A program made the translations under genes and the position numbers. From the NCBI RefSeq assembly GCF_033568475.1, contig NC_133120.1, positions 85,640,151 through 85,704,150 of the forward strand: a stretch of 64,000 nt of DNA. The letters run 5' to 3'. The DNA comes from Henckelia pumila (Eukaryota; Streptophyta; Magnoliopsida; Lamiales; Gesneriaceae). Numbering within the stretch: the stretch's first letter is position 1; each line of letters begins with the position of its first letter. The notes beneath the pieces were generated by a model, which searched no databases, had not been told where the DNA came from, and saw only the letters and a program-made list of their open reading frames with translations. Of this stretch, positions 27,448 through 39,008 are shown in pieces.

Positions 27448-29358
27448 CACACACACATATATATATAACATTAAATTATTCAGGACTCTCACATGATCCT
27501 CTTTCAACAGTTGAATTTTGTTAGGTATTCATTAAAGGCGATCTTTTGGTTCATCTTTATAAATATGGAAAAGAAGACAAAACCCCATTTTTCAAGACCC
27601 CATTCGCTTTGGGTATCCAAGAAACGAAAACGTATGGCCTAAACATGCATGGAGGTTTTTTTTTTTTTTTTTTTTTTAAAAAAAATAATAATAAAAGAAA
27701 AGGCCATTATATATTATGTGTGTGTGTTGTGTGTGTGTGTGTAATGTCTCGTTGATTTGATTTTCTATTTGTGACCATGTTTGATGACAAATAGAATCGA
27801 TAGGAGTTAAATTGGTTGGATTGACTGTTTCGATTTATCGGAAATTTTCACTCCCAAGAGATACCGAAGTTCAAGAAGTTTCATGAATCTTGGGACCCAT
27901 TTTGTAAGAAAATAATTTAAAAATTCGGTTATTTAAATAATTTTCATTGATATTATGAAATTAAATACTAATTTTTGAAAGTGGGCTTACTTTATCCATC
28001 CATATTATAAGGTATTTTTTTAATTTGCGAAGATTATTTTATTCATTTCGTAATCATGTTCATCATATGCTAAAAACTTGTCGGTAAATCCTTAATAAGT
28101 CATTAGCAACCCTAGGGAACGTTTGTCATCAAGATTATGAGTTAAACATTGGCATTTGAATTTAATTTATTCTAAAAACCTATTGAGTCAAGTTCAATTA
28201 AAAGAAAATATTTCTTGGTTGACTTGACTTCCTTATTAGGACATCTCCAATGCATACTCTATTTTGGAGTACTATATTCTTCAAATTAAGTAGAGTATTG
28301 AATTTCTTATTTCAAAAATCTTCTTAAACTAATATTCTCTATTTTTTTAAAAATTTCTATTTTCTATTTTTAATTCCAAATTATTTAATGATTGTATATT
28401 TTTTTATGTTTTAATGTGATTGCATGTTTAATTCAAATTAACTAATATGATTTATGTTCGTGATAAAATATGTAATGTATTTTTTTCACTATCTTATTTA
28501 ATTATTATTTCAATTTTTTTTCTTCAGTATAATTTAATTACAATAAATAAATAAGAATAAAACATTAAATACATTTAAAAAATACCCAAAAAATTAAAAT
28601 AAATAAAAGGATTGAAATGAACAAATATATATATATATATGATTGAACCAAAAAATAATTCAAAAAATACAAAAGGGTTAAACTGCAATTTTAGATAATG
28701 AAATTTTCGTCATTATGCCATTATCGAAATTCCATCTTCAAATCTACAGTGATTCTTCAAATTCATCTCGTTCTCAATTTTGGAGAACATCTCCAAAATG
28801 GATTCAAAATAGAGATGACTACTGTGATTCTCCAATATTCAATATGACTCTTCTTTTTTTAAGGATATCCAGTATGGATTTTTAATCAAATGGAGATTTT
28901 TTTATTTTTTTTTTTAAAAGGACGGTATTTATTAGTATCGAATCAATATGGAAACATATAAATGGAGATCATTTTTAGATTTTTTTAAGATTTGACCGCT
29001 CATTTTTGTACATTAATTCCACATTTTCACGTAGTTGTAAAAAAAAATTTAGACACATATTTTGGAATATTTTTTTAGACATTAATATACTTTGTCAAAG
29101 TTCAATGGATTTCGTACATGAAAAATAAAATAAACAAACAAATTTATACTCTTTTTTTTTTTTTACCAAAAACAAATTTATACTTGAAAATACAAAATTA
29201 GTGCATAAAATATTTTCGTTGATAGCTTTTATATTAATGGAAGTTTGATATGTTTACAGTTTACTCCACAAAGTTATACTTAGGTATGTATATATATGTA
29301 CATGCCGATTTATTAAATCGAAAATCCTTATTTTCTATTTACTGAAACTTTATTTATA
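27240..29358. other. Intergenic, no gene seen
   Basis: AT-rich DNA with several poly-T runs (27656-27677, 28846-28860, 29152-29163) and further TA tracts. I saw no coding frame of convincing composition and no clear transposon ends. Confidence 0.45.
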
Positions 29359-29694
29359 TTAGCAATCGTGACACATGATTTTTATGTGCTCGATAATTCA
29401 ATTATTTAGAAGAGTAAAAAATTATAATAGATAAAAAAAACATGTGAGTTTTTAAAAAGTAAAGAGAATTTGTAAAAATATATTTGGATAATTTAATAAA
29501 AACGAATAATGAAATTTGAAAAATAAGATAAAAAGAAAATAAGATAATGATGTTAGAGAAAAATGAGGATACATTATTAGTCATTTGAGATGTAAATTAA
29601 AGAAGATATGTCTGTTAAATTTAGAGGTAAAATGAAGAAAAAATTTGGTGTGATTTGAAACATAAAAAACGGTAAGTCCCTCATCTAGTATAGA
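29359..29694 (-). mobile_element. Non-autonomous Helitron (336 bp), same family as the intron 6 element
   Basis: Read on the minus strand it starts TCTATACTAG after an A and ends with a hairpin region (GAGCACATAAAAATCATGTGTC), spacer and CTAA followed by T. The body and both ends match the element at 16842-17193: compare TTATCGAGCACA here with TTGTCGAGCACG there, and the TGTGATTTGAAACATAAAAAAC block near its 5' end. Length is also similar. The hairpin has accumulated mismatches, so this copy looks older. Confidence 0.65.
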
Positions 29695-30386
29695 TATATA
29701 TAGAATAGATAATATAGATATAGCTTTAAAAAAAATTAATTAAAATTAAAATCCTTGAGAACAATAAAAATATGATCCAATGATTATTTGAGAACGTTGG
29801 GATAAATCTTGAATTAATGCTTGTGTGTTTGATCATGAATGGACATAGTAACATATAGATTAAATTAAAACAGTAAGTCCTAAACGATGTACGTCTTCGA
29901 GATGTTCAATTCCATTATATATAATCTTTAAAAATATTTCGACTAGGTGTCTTACGAGATTTTCACGGATATATATCCATGAAATTAGTTGATCTGATTC
30001 ATATTTGCAAGAAAAATTTAAAATTTTAGCATAAAAGCAACATTTTTTAATGAATCGGGCCAAATAGGGATATATCACATAAAATTGACCCGTTAATCGT
30101 GAGACCGTTTCATAAGTGTTTTTATGAAATATTTCGAAAATATTATGCATTTTGAATATTGACAACTATTTAATTTGTGTTACAATATCGTCTTTTCATT
30201 AGTGCATTTGGAATAATTTTATAAAAACAACGCATATGTAACATTTATTATACATATATCATTTTTCATTAAATTAAATATGTCGTTAGTTTCCAATTTC
30301 TAGATTCATAGTTTCTATGTCCATCATACATGGAATTTGGTGATAATTGAAAGATATAAAAAATAACAAAATTATTTTAACTTTAT
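29695..30386. other. Intergenic, no gene seen
   Basis: AT-rich DNA. The 101-codon minus-strand frame at 29860-30165 has no recognisable motif or start context and is not supported as a gene. Confidence 0.4.
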
Positions 30387-30389
30387 TTA

Positions 30390-30627
30390 GACATCGTTTG
30401 GTTTGAGTGATAAGATAATTAATCCATAGATAAGTAATATAATGTAAATTAAAAATTAAAAAAAATAGTTAATACATTATTTGATTTGATGATAGATTAT
30501 AATTTATTTGATTTAATTGATGTAAAATTATTAATTAATAAATAGATAAATAATTTGACAAAAATAAGGCGAAATTGATTGGGATAAGTTATACATAGAT
30601 TAATAATACATCAAACCAAACAATGCC
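30390..30627. mobile_element. PIF/Harbinger-like MITE, 238 bp
   Basis: Terminal inverted repeats: GACATCGTTTGGTTTGAG at the left and the inverse of GGCATTGTTTGGTTTGATG at the right. Both ends are flanked by TTA, the 3-bp target duplication of PIF/Harbinger (Tourist-like) elements. The interior is AT-rich and non-coding. Confidence 0.7.
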
Positions 30628-30630
30628 TTA

Positions 30631-31653
30631 TTGTAGAGTTCGAATCAAATGTTAGAATGAATAAGGGCATAATGTTTATCAATTTTATTTATTTATTTTA
30701 TTATTTTATTTTTTTTGTGGTGGTACCGGTCAGTTCCACCAACGATATGATCAGTTGCTACAAAATTATGATATAGGGTAAATACATGTGCTTTTAAGTT
30801 AAATTAATTACATTAAACGACTAGGTGCAGGCGCTAGCATATAGTACTCTATTCAACGCCTAATGAAGAATCCATTGTAAAATGTATCCTTGTCAGCTTT
30901 TAGATCTAAAATTAATTGTCATTGTTTTCATCATGCACTTATCCAATTACCCTGAATTCAAAAAATTATATAAATATGCTCATGATGATGATTCTTGCTT
31001 GATCGTATTTAATCAAATTACTAGACTAGCACATATACAATTATATAGTTCTTGTGGTAGTGTTTTATATTGCTTTCGAAAAATACAATTATGAGTTTTT
31101 CTTTCAAAAATGACATATTAGAATTCAGATCAAACTTAGATGTAGGCTCGATGGCGATGATTTTGCAGACTAATTGAAAAATGTCGATTCATTAAGTAAG
31201 CACATGGTATAATATTGCGTCTCATTTTAAATTTTTAATAGGGATCCAAGGACTACAGAAATGGGACATAAAATGAGGAGTACCTCCTTCAAAACATTTT
31301 ACATATTTATGTTTCACCGAGAGAATTAATTTTTTTTCCTATAATTTGCACAGTTTCTATTTTTATTTATGATATTAGTCCATTCTTCATATTAGTACAT
31401 TAAATTGCATTTTTTTTAAAAAAATTAAACGTTTTTAACCTGATCAATACTGACATGTATATGATAATTGCTGACGTGGCACTAAAAAAAATATTATGGT
31501 GTTAAGAAATATTTCATGCTACTTACAAGAACACTACCCTATGATAGATCTAAGAGTGATCATTCATCAATATATACGGGTTACACTAAAAAATAATGGA
31601 TCACATATGTATTAAAAAATGTCAACCGTTAGATGTATGACAAAACAGTACCC
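30631..31653. other. Intergenic between two MITEs
   Basis: AT-rich DNA without supported genes. A 70-codon plus-strand frame at 30882-31094 has no family features. Confidence 0.4.
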
Positions 31654-31656
31654 TTA

Positions 31657-32063
31657 GGCTGCGTTTACTTGGGGTGATTATCATGTGATAAGACTATTAA
31701 TACTAATTCATCTCATGTTTACTTAAAAATTTACAAAAAATCCTAAACTCAAGGGCCCGTTAATAATTAGATTTGAGCATGATTTTTAATCCTCAATTTC
31801 ATTAAGGATAAATAATCTATGGCTTGTATAAATGGAAAAAAAGTTAGAAAACTCCCAATATACCCTTATTTTTAATCATTTCTATTATATTTAAAGGATA
31901 AAATTGTGAATTTTTGTTTAATCACAATTCTAATCACAATCGTAATCAATCATAGTAAACAAATTATTATTTATCCATAACACTCTATATCATATCTAAT
32001 TAGTTTAATAATCACCTAATAAATTATATTTTCACAATCCTATCAACATAAGTAAACGCAGCC
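31657..32063. mobile_element. PIF/Harbinger-like MITE, 407 bp
   Basis: The element has perfect 14-bp terminal inverted repeats GGCTGCGTTTACTT, with TTA on both sides (31654-31656 and 32064-32066). The interior is AT-rich and contains sub-terminal inverted motifs such as TGATTAT/ATAATCA. It is non-coding. Confidence 0.8.
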
Positions 32064-32543
32064 TTATTAGATAACATCAAACTAGCCTAGATATATTGCT
32101 AACGTGTTTGAAATGATGACACATCAAGTCATCAACACTTGAATGAAAAAAAAATGACAAACTAGGAGAAAGGGAAAGGAAGTTAGTCAGCTAAAATTGT
32201 GAAATGACTCATATGGAGAAAAAAAAATTACAAAGTTAGGAGACTAGAAATTTCATTCTCCTTTTTTCAAAAAAAAATTCTACAACTATTGGATTAGATT
32301 ATTCGATATTGTCTATTTTATTGATCATTTTCAATAACACATTTGCTAATATATTGATATTTTAAAGAGAAAGAATGATAATTCTTTTTTTAGGAGAATC
32401 AACGCCCATATTTAAATAAAGAAAGCGAAGAAAAACAAGGGAAGAGGCTGTCGTTTTCACCAACTTTATTTCACTCTACAGTGCAATAAAAAAAATTAGA
32501 ATGAAGAATTTAAGGGAAAAAAATACAGAAAAGTAGATAAATT

Positions 32544-32573
32544 TGTTGGTGTTGGTGTTGGTGTTGGTGTTAA
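32544..32573. repeat. GGTGTT hexamer repeat
   Basis: Four to five tandem GTTGGT/GGTGTT units form a short microsatellite next to an unusually GC-rich block. Confidence 0.85.
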
Positions 32574-32639
32574 TGGAAACGGGTACGAGAATCCCTCTGG
32601 AATCACTCAGTCTTCCAACTCTCAGTTCCGAGCTGACCC

Positions 32640-32880
32640 ATCAGATTTGACATAAAGTTCCTTAGTGGGCCCAAAAGCCCTGGAGGATGCACGTGGGCTT
32701 ACGTGTCAGTGTCGGCCCATTTTTGTTTTTTCCCCCCCCCCCCCCAACTCCAATCAGTTTCCCCGGTCCATTTGCCACGGATTCCCGGAGACTGCGCCAC
32801 GTGGATGAATCCAAGCCCTCGGAATCGTTTTGTCTGAGTTGACGTGGACCATACACCAAGGGCAAGTCTTTTCTGAGTCA
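32640..32880. promoter_or_regulatory. GC-rich block with clustered ACGTG and GGCCCA motifs (possible promoter)
   Basis: Within about 240 bp there are GCACGTGGGC, TTACGTGTCA, GCCACGTGGATG and GACGTGGACC. These are G-box/ABRE-like cores bound by bZIP and bHLH factors. TGGGCCC and CGGCCCA also occur, as in site II-type plant promoters, plus a C14 run at 32732-32745. The block stands out sharply from AT-rich flanks. I found no convincing gene on either side; the 67-codon minus-strand frame at 32662-32865 is not recognisable. It could be a relic promoter or the promoter of an RNA gene. Confidence 0.3.
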
Positions 32881-34246
32881 GTGTACAAGTGAATTATTTT
32901 TCTTCCAAGTGTTTGTATTTTATCACTTTGTGGGATGTAATTGCTATAATTAAATTTAAAAAATAAAAAACATATATATTGAAATATTTCTTAAACTACT
33001 CGGATTTAATCAAAATATAAAACCATGAAATTGACTTGAAAAAAAAAAAAGAAAGAAAACCATGAAATCAAACTGATCCAACCCATACACACCCGATCGA
33101 CGACCCGATCAACAATCATAAAAAACTAATCCGACAAAATAATCAAACTAATATAGAAAAAGTACTTCTATAATTTAATATTCGATAAATTAAAGGTTTT
33201 GACTTGAGCCAATGTACTAAATTTTCGATCAATTATTAAGATAATAAATTTTTGGAAAATCCATCAATATTATAAATTAATAATTTACTAAAATGACAAA
33301 AAATAACTGATAATTTTGTAAAATATGATTATATTATTGTTCCTTTTTCATAAAATTTAATTATATTATTTTTTATGTACGTGGTTAATTGAATTTAATT
33401 TAGTCAATATAAGGAATTTTATTTAATTATTAAAAAAATCGAGTATCACTTATATATTTATACACACATATATAAATTATAACCAGTATTTTTTTATATA
33501 TTAATTCGAATAATATGATTCAAGTATTGGTGAAACACGGTGACTTTTTACGTGATTAAATTAATGTTAGCTGAATAAAGAACAATGTTCTTTAAAATAA
33601 TAAATTATTAATTTATCGATTAATTAATACCTCTCAAAATTAATAAAATTTTACGGTCTCAACATTATTAATTTATAAAGGTTTAATTTTATAAGAATTT
33701 AATTTTCATAAAACAAAATAAATATATCACTAATAAGATGGATTGATGATTTGTTTGGTTGTATGACTTGGTGGATAGTTAAATTTAGTTTAGGTATATG
33801 TGTGAATGATATATAAACCCACAAGAAGGCCCAACGTAAAAGTCTTTAGATAATTGGGCCTAGTTGGGAGAGGATATCATATGAGGATACCCCACATGAT
33901 TTAAATATTTTTCACGATTCGGCTAGATTAATTAAGGGAACATGCACGCACCTTAGATCGATGGTGGTGTTTGGTAACTTACACAGATCAATAATATCAA
34001 ATGTGATTAGAATTAAAATGTAAGAGATCCCGAATGAACTCAAAATGTGATTCTTTTTCTATGTGAAATATGGAAGTAGAAGCAGAAAATAATTAAAGGA
34101 ACACTGAAGCTATATAAATGATGAGAGAAAGATGTGATCGGATCGATGGGGTACGTGCAAACAAAAGAAGCGATTTCTTGTTTTTGTGCATGCATGCATG
34201 CCTATTAATCCGCGGGTTCCAAGAATTCTGGGGGGTTTGTTATAGA
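32881..34246. other. Intergenic, left flank of the Copia element
   Basis: AT-rich DNA with no supported gene. It ends at the GTATG target site duplicated by the retrotransposon. Confidence 0.45.
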
Positions 34247-34251
34247 GTATG

Positions 34252-34398
34252 TATTAGAGTTAAAATAGAGTTAGTTAGAGTAGTTAAAAACAGTTATATT
34301 CCTTGTATATAAATAAGCTTTGTACTCTGTAATTGACATTCATTCATCAATATATTCAATGGATTTTCTAGCTTTAATTTCTCTCTTCAATCGTAATA
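34252..34398 (+). repeat. 5' LTR of the Copia element (147 bp)
   Basis: It begins TATTAGAG and ends CGTAATA, giving a perfect TATTA/TAATA terminal inverted repeat instead of the usual TG...CA. A TATA box (TATATAAATAAG) lies at about 34306-34317. The PBS follows immediately. Confidence 0.93.
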
Positions 34399-34409
34399 TG
34401 GTATCAGAG
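34399..34409 (+). other. Primer binding site of the Copia element
   Basis: TGGTATCAGAG, complementary to initiator methionine tRNA, directly abuts the 5' LTR with no spacer. Confidence 0.9.
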
Positions 34410-34544
34410 AAGCTTTCGCACAAACTTTTCCATTCTTCAGGTCATATCTGATCGGCGCCGATTGATTACTGGTTGATTGTAATTGGTTATCATCTTCAAC
34501 TATCGATTTCAACCACAATTGTTTCAAGATTCAATCTCCAAATT

Positions 34545-35432
34545 ATGGCAATTCCTTCATCTTATGCATGGAATATATCGCGATCTGCTATGGATGATTC
34601 TTCAAGTCCATACTTTCTTCATCATTCTGATAATCCAGGCATGATCTTAGTTTCACAACCACTCACGGGTGATAATTTTTCTTCATGGAGTAGAGCAATG
34701 AAAATAGCACTTTTCGTCAAGAACAAACTAGGTTTTCTTGATGGTTCTATTCCCAAGCCTTCCGAATCTGAAGTCAGTCTGCTAAATGCATGGAATCGCA
34801 ACAACAACATAGTCATATCTTGGCTATTGAATTCGGTGTCCAAAGACATTTCAGCGAGCATCTTATTTGCAGATTCTGCTGCGGATATATGGAATGATCT
34901 TCGTGATCGTTTTCAGCAGTGCAACGCGCCTCGAATCTTTCAACTTCGACATGATATAATATCTCTTCGACAAGGGCAAGATCCAGTTAATGTCTATTTC
35001 ACCAAACTCAAGGCGCTTTGGGAAGAATTAAATCATTTCCGCCCTATGTGCAATTGTGGAAAATGTTCTTGCAATGGAGTCAAGAATATTGATGCTTATT
35101 TTCAAATGGATTATACCATGACATTTCTCATGGGTCTTAACGATTCTTTTGCAAATGTTCGAAGTCAAGTCTTGCTTCTTGATCCACTTCCTTCTATCAG
35201 TCGTGTCTTTGCTTTGGTGATGCAAGAGGAACGTCAAAGAACAATTGGTAGCACATCTCATGCAAATATTTCAAATAATAGCATGGCCTTTGCAATCAAG
35301 AATGATCAGTCTCAGCGGCAGCCTCAATATCGAAATGGACAAAAATTTCAGAAAGGCAGGCCCTATTGTACTTCATGTAACATACCTGGTCATACCATAG
35401 AAACGTGTTACAAGATATGGATATCCACCTAG
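34545..35432 (+). pseudogene. gag: Copia gag, frame-broken at its 3' end
   Basis: Capsid-like protein that packages element RNA. The N-terminal gag domain shows PLTGDNFSSWSRAMKIAL, GFLDGSIPKP and AADIWNDLRDRFQQ. A CCHC zinc knuckle (CTSCNIPGHTIETC) is near the end. The frame stays open upstream to 34473, but the first start with a sensible context is at 34545 or the later MDDSSS. Just after the knuckle (around 35412-35415) a 2-nt deletion relative to the expected frame shifts reading into a stop at 35430-35432. The protein sequence resumes in another frame immediately afterwards. Confidence 0.88.
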
Positions 35433-36865
35433 TTACAAGCATCGGTCATCCTCTAACAGAAAATCTACCACACTAGTTAATCAAGTTTCTGGCACTGCTG
35501 ATATCCCTCAGGATGTAGCAAGTTCAAACGCAAATGCGTTTCAGAATCTAGATAAGGATCATATTGATCAACTGATGGCTATGTTTGTCAAACACATTTC
35601 CACTTTTGATAAAAAGGATCAATCACAAGATGGAGCAAGTACTTCTCATGTTGCAGGTACTTGTTTTGCCATCTCAATTCCATCGTTTTTGAATTCTTCA
35701 TCATGTTGGATAGTGGATTCTGGTGCATCAAAGCACATTTGTTCGAATGCAGTAGCATTTGTATCTCTTAAGGCAGTTGATCATTCACGAGTTACTCTGC
35801 CGAATCATGATCATATTGATGTTCACTTTCAGTGGTGATGTTCGATTAGGATCTTCTTTGGTGCTTTCTGATGTTCTTTACATACCGGAATTCAAATTTA
35901 ATTTACTCTCTGTCAGCTCCCTTATTGCCAATACTCAAACGATGATTAGTTTCTACCATGATTCATTTATAATTCTAAACAATCGAACACAGAAGATGAT
36001 TGGCAAGGGTAGCAGAATTGAAGGGTTGTATGTTCTGGACACCACCAACACAAATCTGAATATTCATATCAATCAAGTCAGCTCCTCAGTTTTGCATTCA
36101 CGATTTGGACATCCATCCTTGAAGGTATTACTTGGAATAAAAGGAAAGCTACAACTAGAAGATACAACATTACATCAATGTACACCTTGTCACATTTGCC
36201 CATTGGCTAAACAGAAAAGATTTCCTTTTCTATCTGCTCATAATATGTCAACTCATGCTTTTGAGCTTATTCATTGTGACATTTGGGGTTCATACCATGT
36301 TCCTACTTACAATAATCAAAGATATTTCATGACATTGGTAGATGATTGTACACGGTTTACGTGGGTTTTCCTTATTCAACATAAATCTGAAGCATCGAGC
36401 ATAGTTTCCAAATACTTAACTATGGTTCACACTCAATTCAACAAAAAGGTTAAGGCATTTCGTACGGATAATGCGAAAGAGCTTGCCTTTACAGACCTTT
36501 TTCAATCTAAAGGAATTCTGCACCAATACTCTTGTGTTCAAACCCCACAACAAAATTCAGTCATAGAACGAAAACACCAGCATTTGCTTAATGTTTCCCG
36601 TTCTCTGTTTTTCCAGTCACATATGCCGACACATTTTTGGGGAGAATGTGTATTGACAGCTACCTTTTTGGTTAATCGTATTCCATCATCCATTACTCAC
36701 AATCAATCTCCATTTGAGTTGCTTTATCAAAAGAGTATTGATTATTCACATTTTCGAGTTTTTGGATGTCTTGCTTTTGCGTCAACTCTTGCTGCTCATC
36801 GAAAGAAGTTTCTCCCTATAGCTCGAACCTGTGTGTTTCTTGGTTATCCTCCAGAGATGAAATGA
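35433..36865 (+). pseudogene. pol: Copia protease and integrase region, broken
   Basis: The first part (open to 35838) contains the aspartic protease motif CWIVDSGASKHIC. Near 35830 an apparent 1-nt insertion shifts the frame, and the sequence continues in the frame open from 35759. That frame holds the pre-integrase zinc finger (HSRFGHPS...CTPCHIC) and an integrase core with the catalytic acidic residues in HCDIWG, FRTDNAKE and SVIERKHQ. The usual Gly in the QQNG(V/I)ER motif is Ser here. A TGA at 36863-36865 interrupts the integrase C-terminus where related elements carry a Gly codon. Confidence 0.9.
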
Positions 36866-38848
36866 TACAAATTATATGATTTAAACAGTAAAGACATATT
36901 TGTATCTAGGGATGTGTTCCATGAAAATATATTTCCATTTATCTCTATTCCTACAACAAACACTTCAGTAGATCCTTTTCCAACCATGGTTTTTCCGCGA
37001 CCAGTAGATACAAGTGATTTAATTTCACTTGACTCAAATGATCATACTACTAATCCAACACCTTTTGACACTCCTAATCTGCCATCTACAAGCTCTTCAC
37101 TACCAGTGGTACCTCTACGTGCATCTTCCAGAATTTCAAGACAACCATCTTACCTCAGTGATTATCACTGTCATCTTCTTCAACATAATTCAGTACCTCC
37201 TTCCACCACTAAATATCCTTTGCACGAATTCCTCTCATACAATTCCTTATCTCACAGACATAAGAATTTTGTACTTAATGTCTCAGCTCAATATGAGCCT
37301 CAATTTTATCATCAAGCTGTCAAATTCTCTTCTTGGAAAACAGCAATGAATAATGAACTAGATGCCATGGAAGCAAACCATACTTGGTCTGTAGTACCTT
37401 TACCCCCTGAAAAACATCCCATTGGTTGTAGGTGGGTTTATAAGGTGAAATATACTTCAGATGGTGCAGTAGATCGACACAAATCACGTTTAGTTGCTAA
37501 GGGATATACTCAACAAGAAGGTGTTGATTTTTTTGAGACTTTCTCTCCAGTTGCTAAACTTGCCACAGTCAAAGTTTTATTAGCATTAGCTGCTACTCAG
37601 CACTGGAATTTGGCTCAATTGGACATCAATAATGCGTTTCTGAATGGGGATCTACTTGAAGAGGTCTATATGGATTTACCACTTGGTTATTCCGTGGATA
37701 AGAACAAGATCTCTTCATCTCAAAAACTTTTTTGCAAATTGCATAAATCTATCTATGTTCTTCGTCAAGCTTCACGACAATGGTATACAAAATTCTCACA
37801 TGCTCTACTTCAATCTGGTTTTGCACAATCGAAGTCTGATCATACATTATTTACCAAGGGTTCAGGATCTTCATTCCTAGCTTTATTAGTGTATGTTGAT
37901 GATATTATCATTGCTGGCCCGTCTGATGTTCACATTCAAGCACTAAAGTCTGAATTACAAACCCAATTCAAGCTCAAGGACTTGGGAAATCTCAAGTATT
38001 TTCTTGGTCTTGAGATAGCAAGATCATCTCATGGAATTGCTTTATCTCACAGAAATTATACTCTGAATCTACTAGAGGACACTGGTTTTCTAGGCAGCAA
38101 ACCAACCAATACACCAATGGAGCCTCGAAGTCGTCTAGCATTAAATGATGGTGAGCTACTTGATGATAACACTCAATATCGCAGGCTTATTGGATGTTTA
38201 TTATACTTAACAATCACAAGGCCAGACATTATGTTTGCTGGTCATAAATTAAGCCAATATGTATCCAAACCACGCATTCCTCATCTACAAGCTGCACACC
38301 ACCTTCTTCGATATCTAAAGTCCATACCTGGTCAAGGCATTTTCTTTTCTGCTACTTCATCATGTCAATTGCAAGCTTTTTCAGATGGTGACTGGGCTGC
38401 TTGTATGGATTCTCAAAAATCAATCACTGGATGTTGTGTGTTTCTCGAGGAATCCTTAATTTCATGGAAAACAAAGAAACAAGCCACGATTTCAAAATCC
38501 TCAACTGAAGCGGAATATCGAGCATTGGCTCATACCACTAGTGAAATACTTTGGCTCATCCAGCTACTTAAAGATTTGCATATTGATACTTCCACACCAG
38601 CTACTATTTTCTGTGATAACCAATCTGCAATCCATCTTGCCACTAATCCTATCTTCCATGAACGCATCAAACACATAGAAATTGATTGTCATTTTATTCG
38701 TGACAAGATCAAGGATGGATCGATCAAACTTTTACCAATTAGTTCCAAGCTTCAATTAGCAGACATGTTTACAAAACCTCTCCCACATTCGACTCTATCA
38801 CAATTGTTGTCCAAGATGTCTATTAAAAACATATATAGTCCGTCTTGA
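36866..38848 (+). pseudogene. pol: Copia reverse transcriptase and RNase H region
   Basis: After the premature stop the same frame continues to 38848. The RT domain shows GCRWVYKVK, RLVAKGYTQQEGVDFFETFS, LDINNAFLNGDL and the catalytic YVDD. RNase H follows with SDGDWAACMDSQKSITG, STEAEYRAL, FCDNQSAIHL and HFIRDKI. This part of the polyprotein is otherwise intact. An internal Met at 36914 could in principle start it, but it normally depends on read-through from gag. Confidence 0.92.
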
Positions 38849-38856
38849 GGGGGGGA
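38847..38856 (+). other. Polypurine tract of the Copia element
   Basis: GAGGGGGGGA overlaps the pol stop codon and abuts the 3' LTR. This is the plus-strand priming site. Confidence 0.88.
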
Positions 38857-39003
38857 TATTAGAGTTAAAATAGAGTTAGTTAGAGTAGTTAAAGACATTT
38901 ATATTCCTTGTATATAAATAAGCTTTGTACTCTGTAATTGACATTCATTCATCAATATATTCAATGGATTTTCTAGCTTCAATTTCTCTCTTCAATCGTA
39001 ATA
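38857..39003 (+). repeat. 3' LTR of the Copia element (147 bp)
   Basis: Same length and ends as the 5' LTR. I count three substitutions: two within the AAAGACATTT stretch and one T/C near GCTTCAATTT. The TSD GTATG follows. Confidence 0.95.
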
Positions 39004-39008
39004 GTATG

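Larger units (their letters stand above)
34247..39008 (+). mobile_element. Ty1/Copia LTR retrotransposon with target site duplications
   Basis: Complete in structure: 5' LTR 34252-34398, PBS, gag-pol, polypurine tract and 3' LTR 38857-39003. It is flanked by a 5-bp duplication GTATG at 34247-34251 and 39004-39008. The domain order protease, integrase, reverse transcriptase, RNase H identifies Copia. The internal single-frame polyprotein is interrupted by two small indels and one stop, so this copy should not be autonomous. The LTRs differ at three of 147 positions by my count, so insertion is fairly recent. Short LTRs and a total of about 4.75 kb suggest an Ale/Retrofit-like lineage, which is a tentative assignment. 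Confidence 0.95.

Noticed and set aside
29860-30165. 101-codon minus-strand frame
   Set aside because: Plain AT-driven composition rich in Ile/Lys/Phe, with no recognisable domain.
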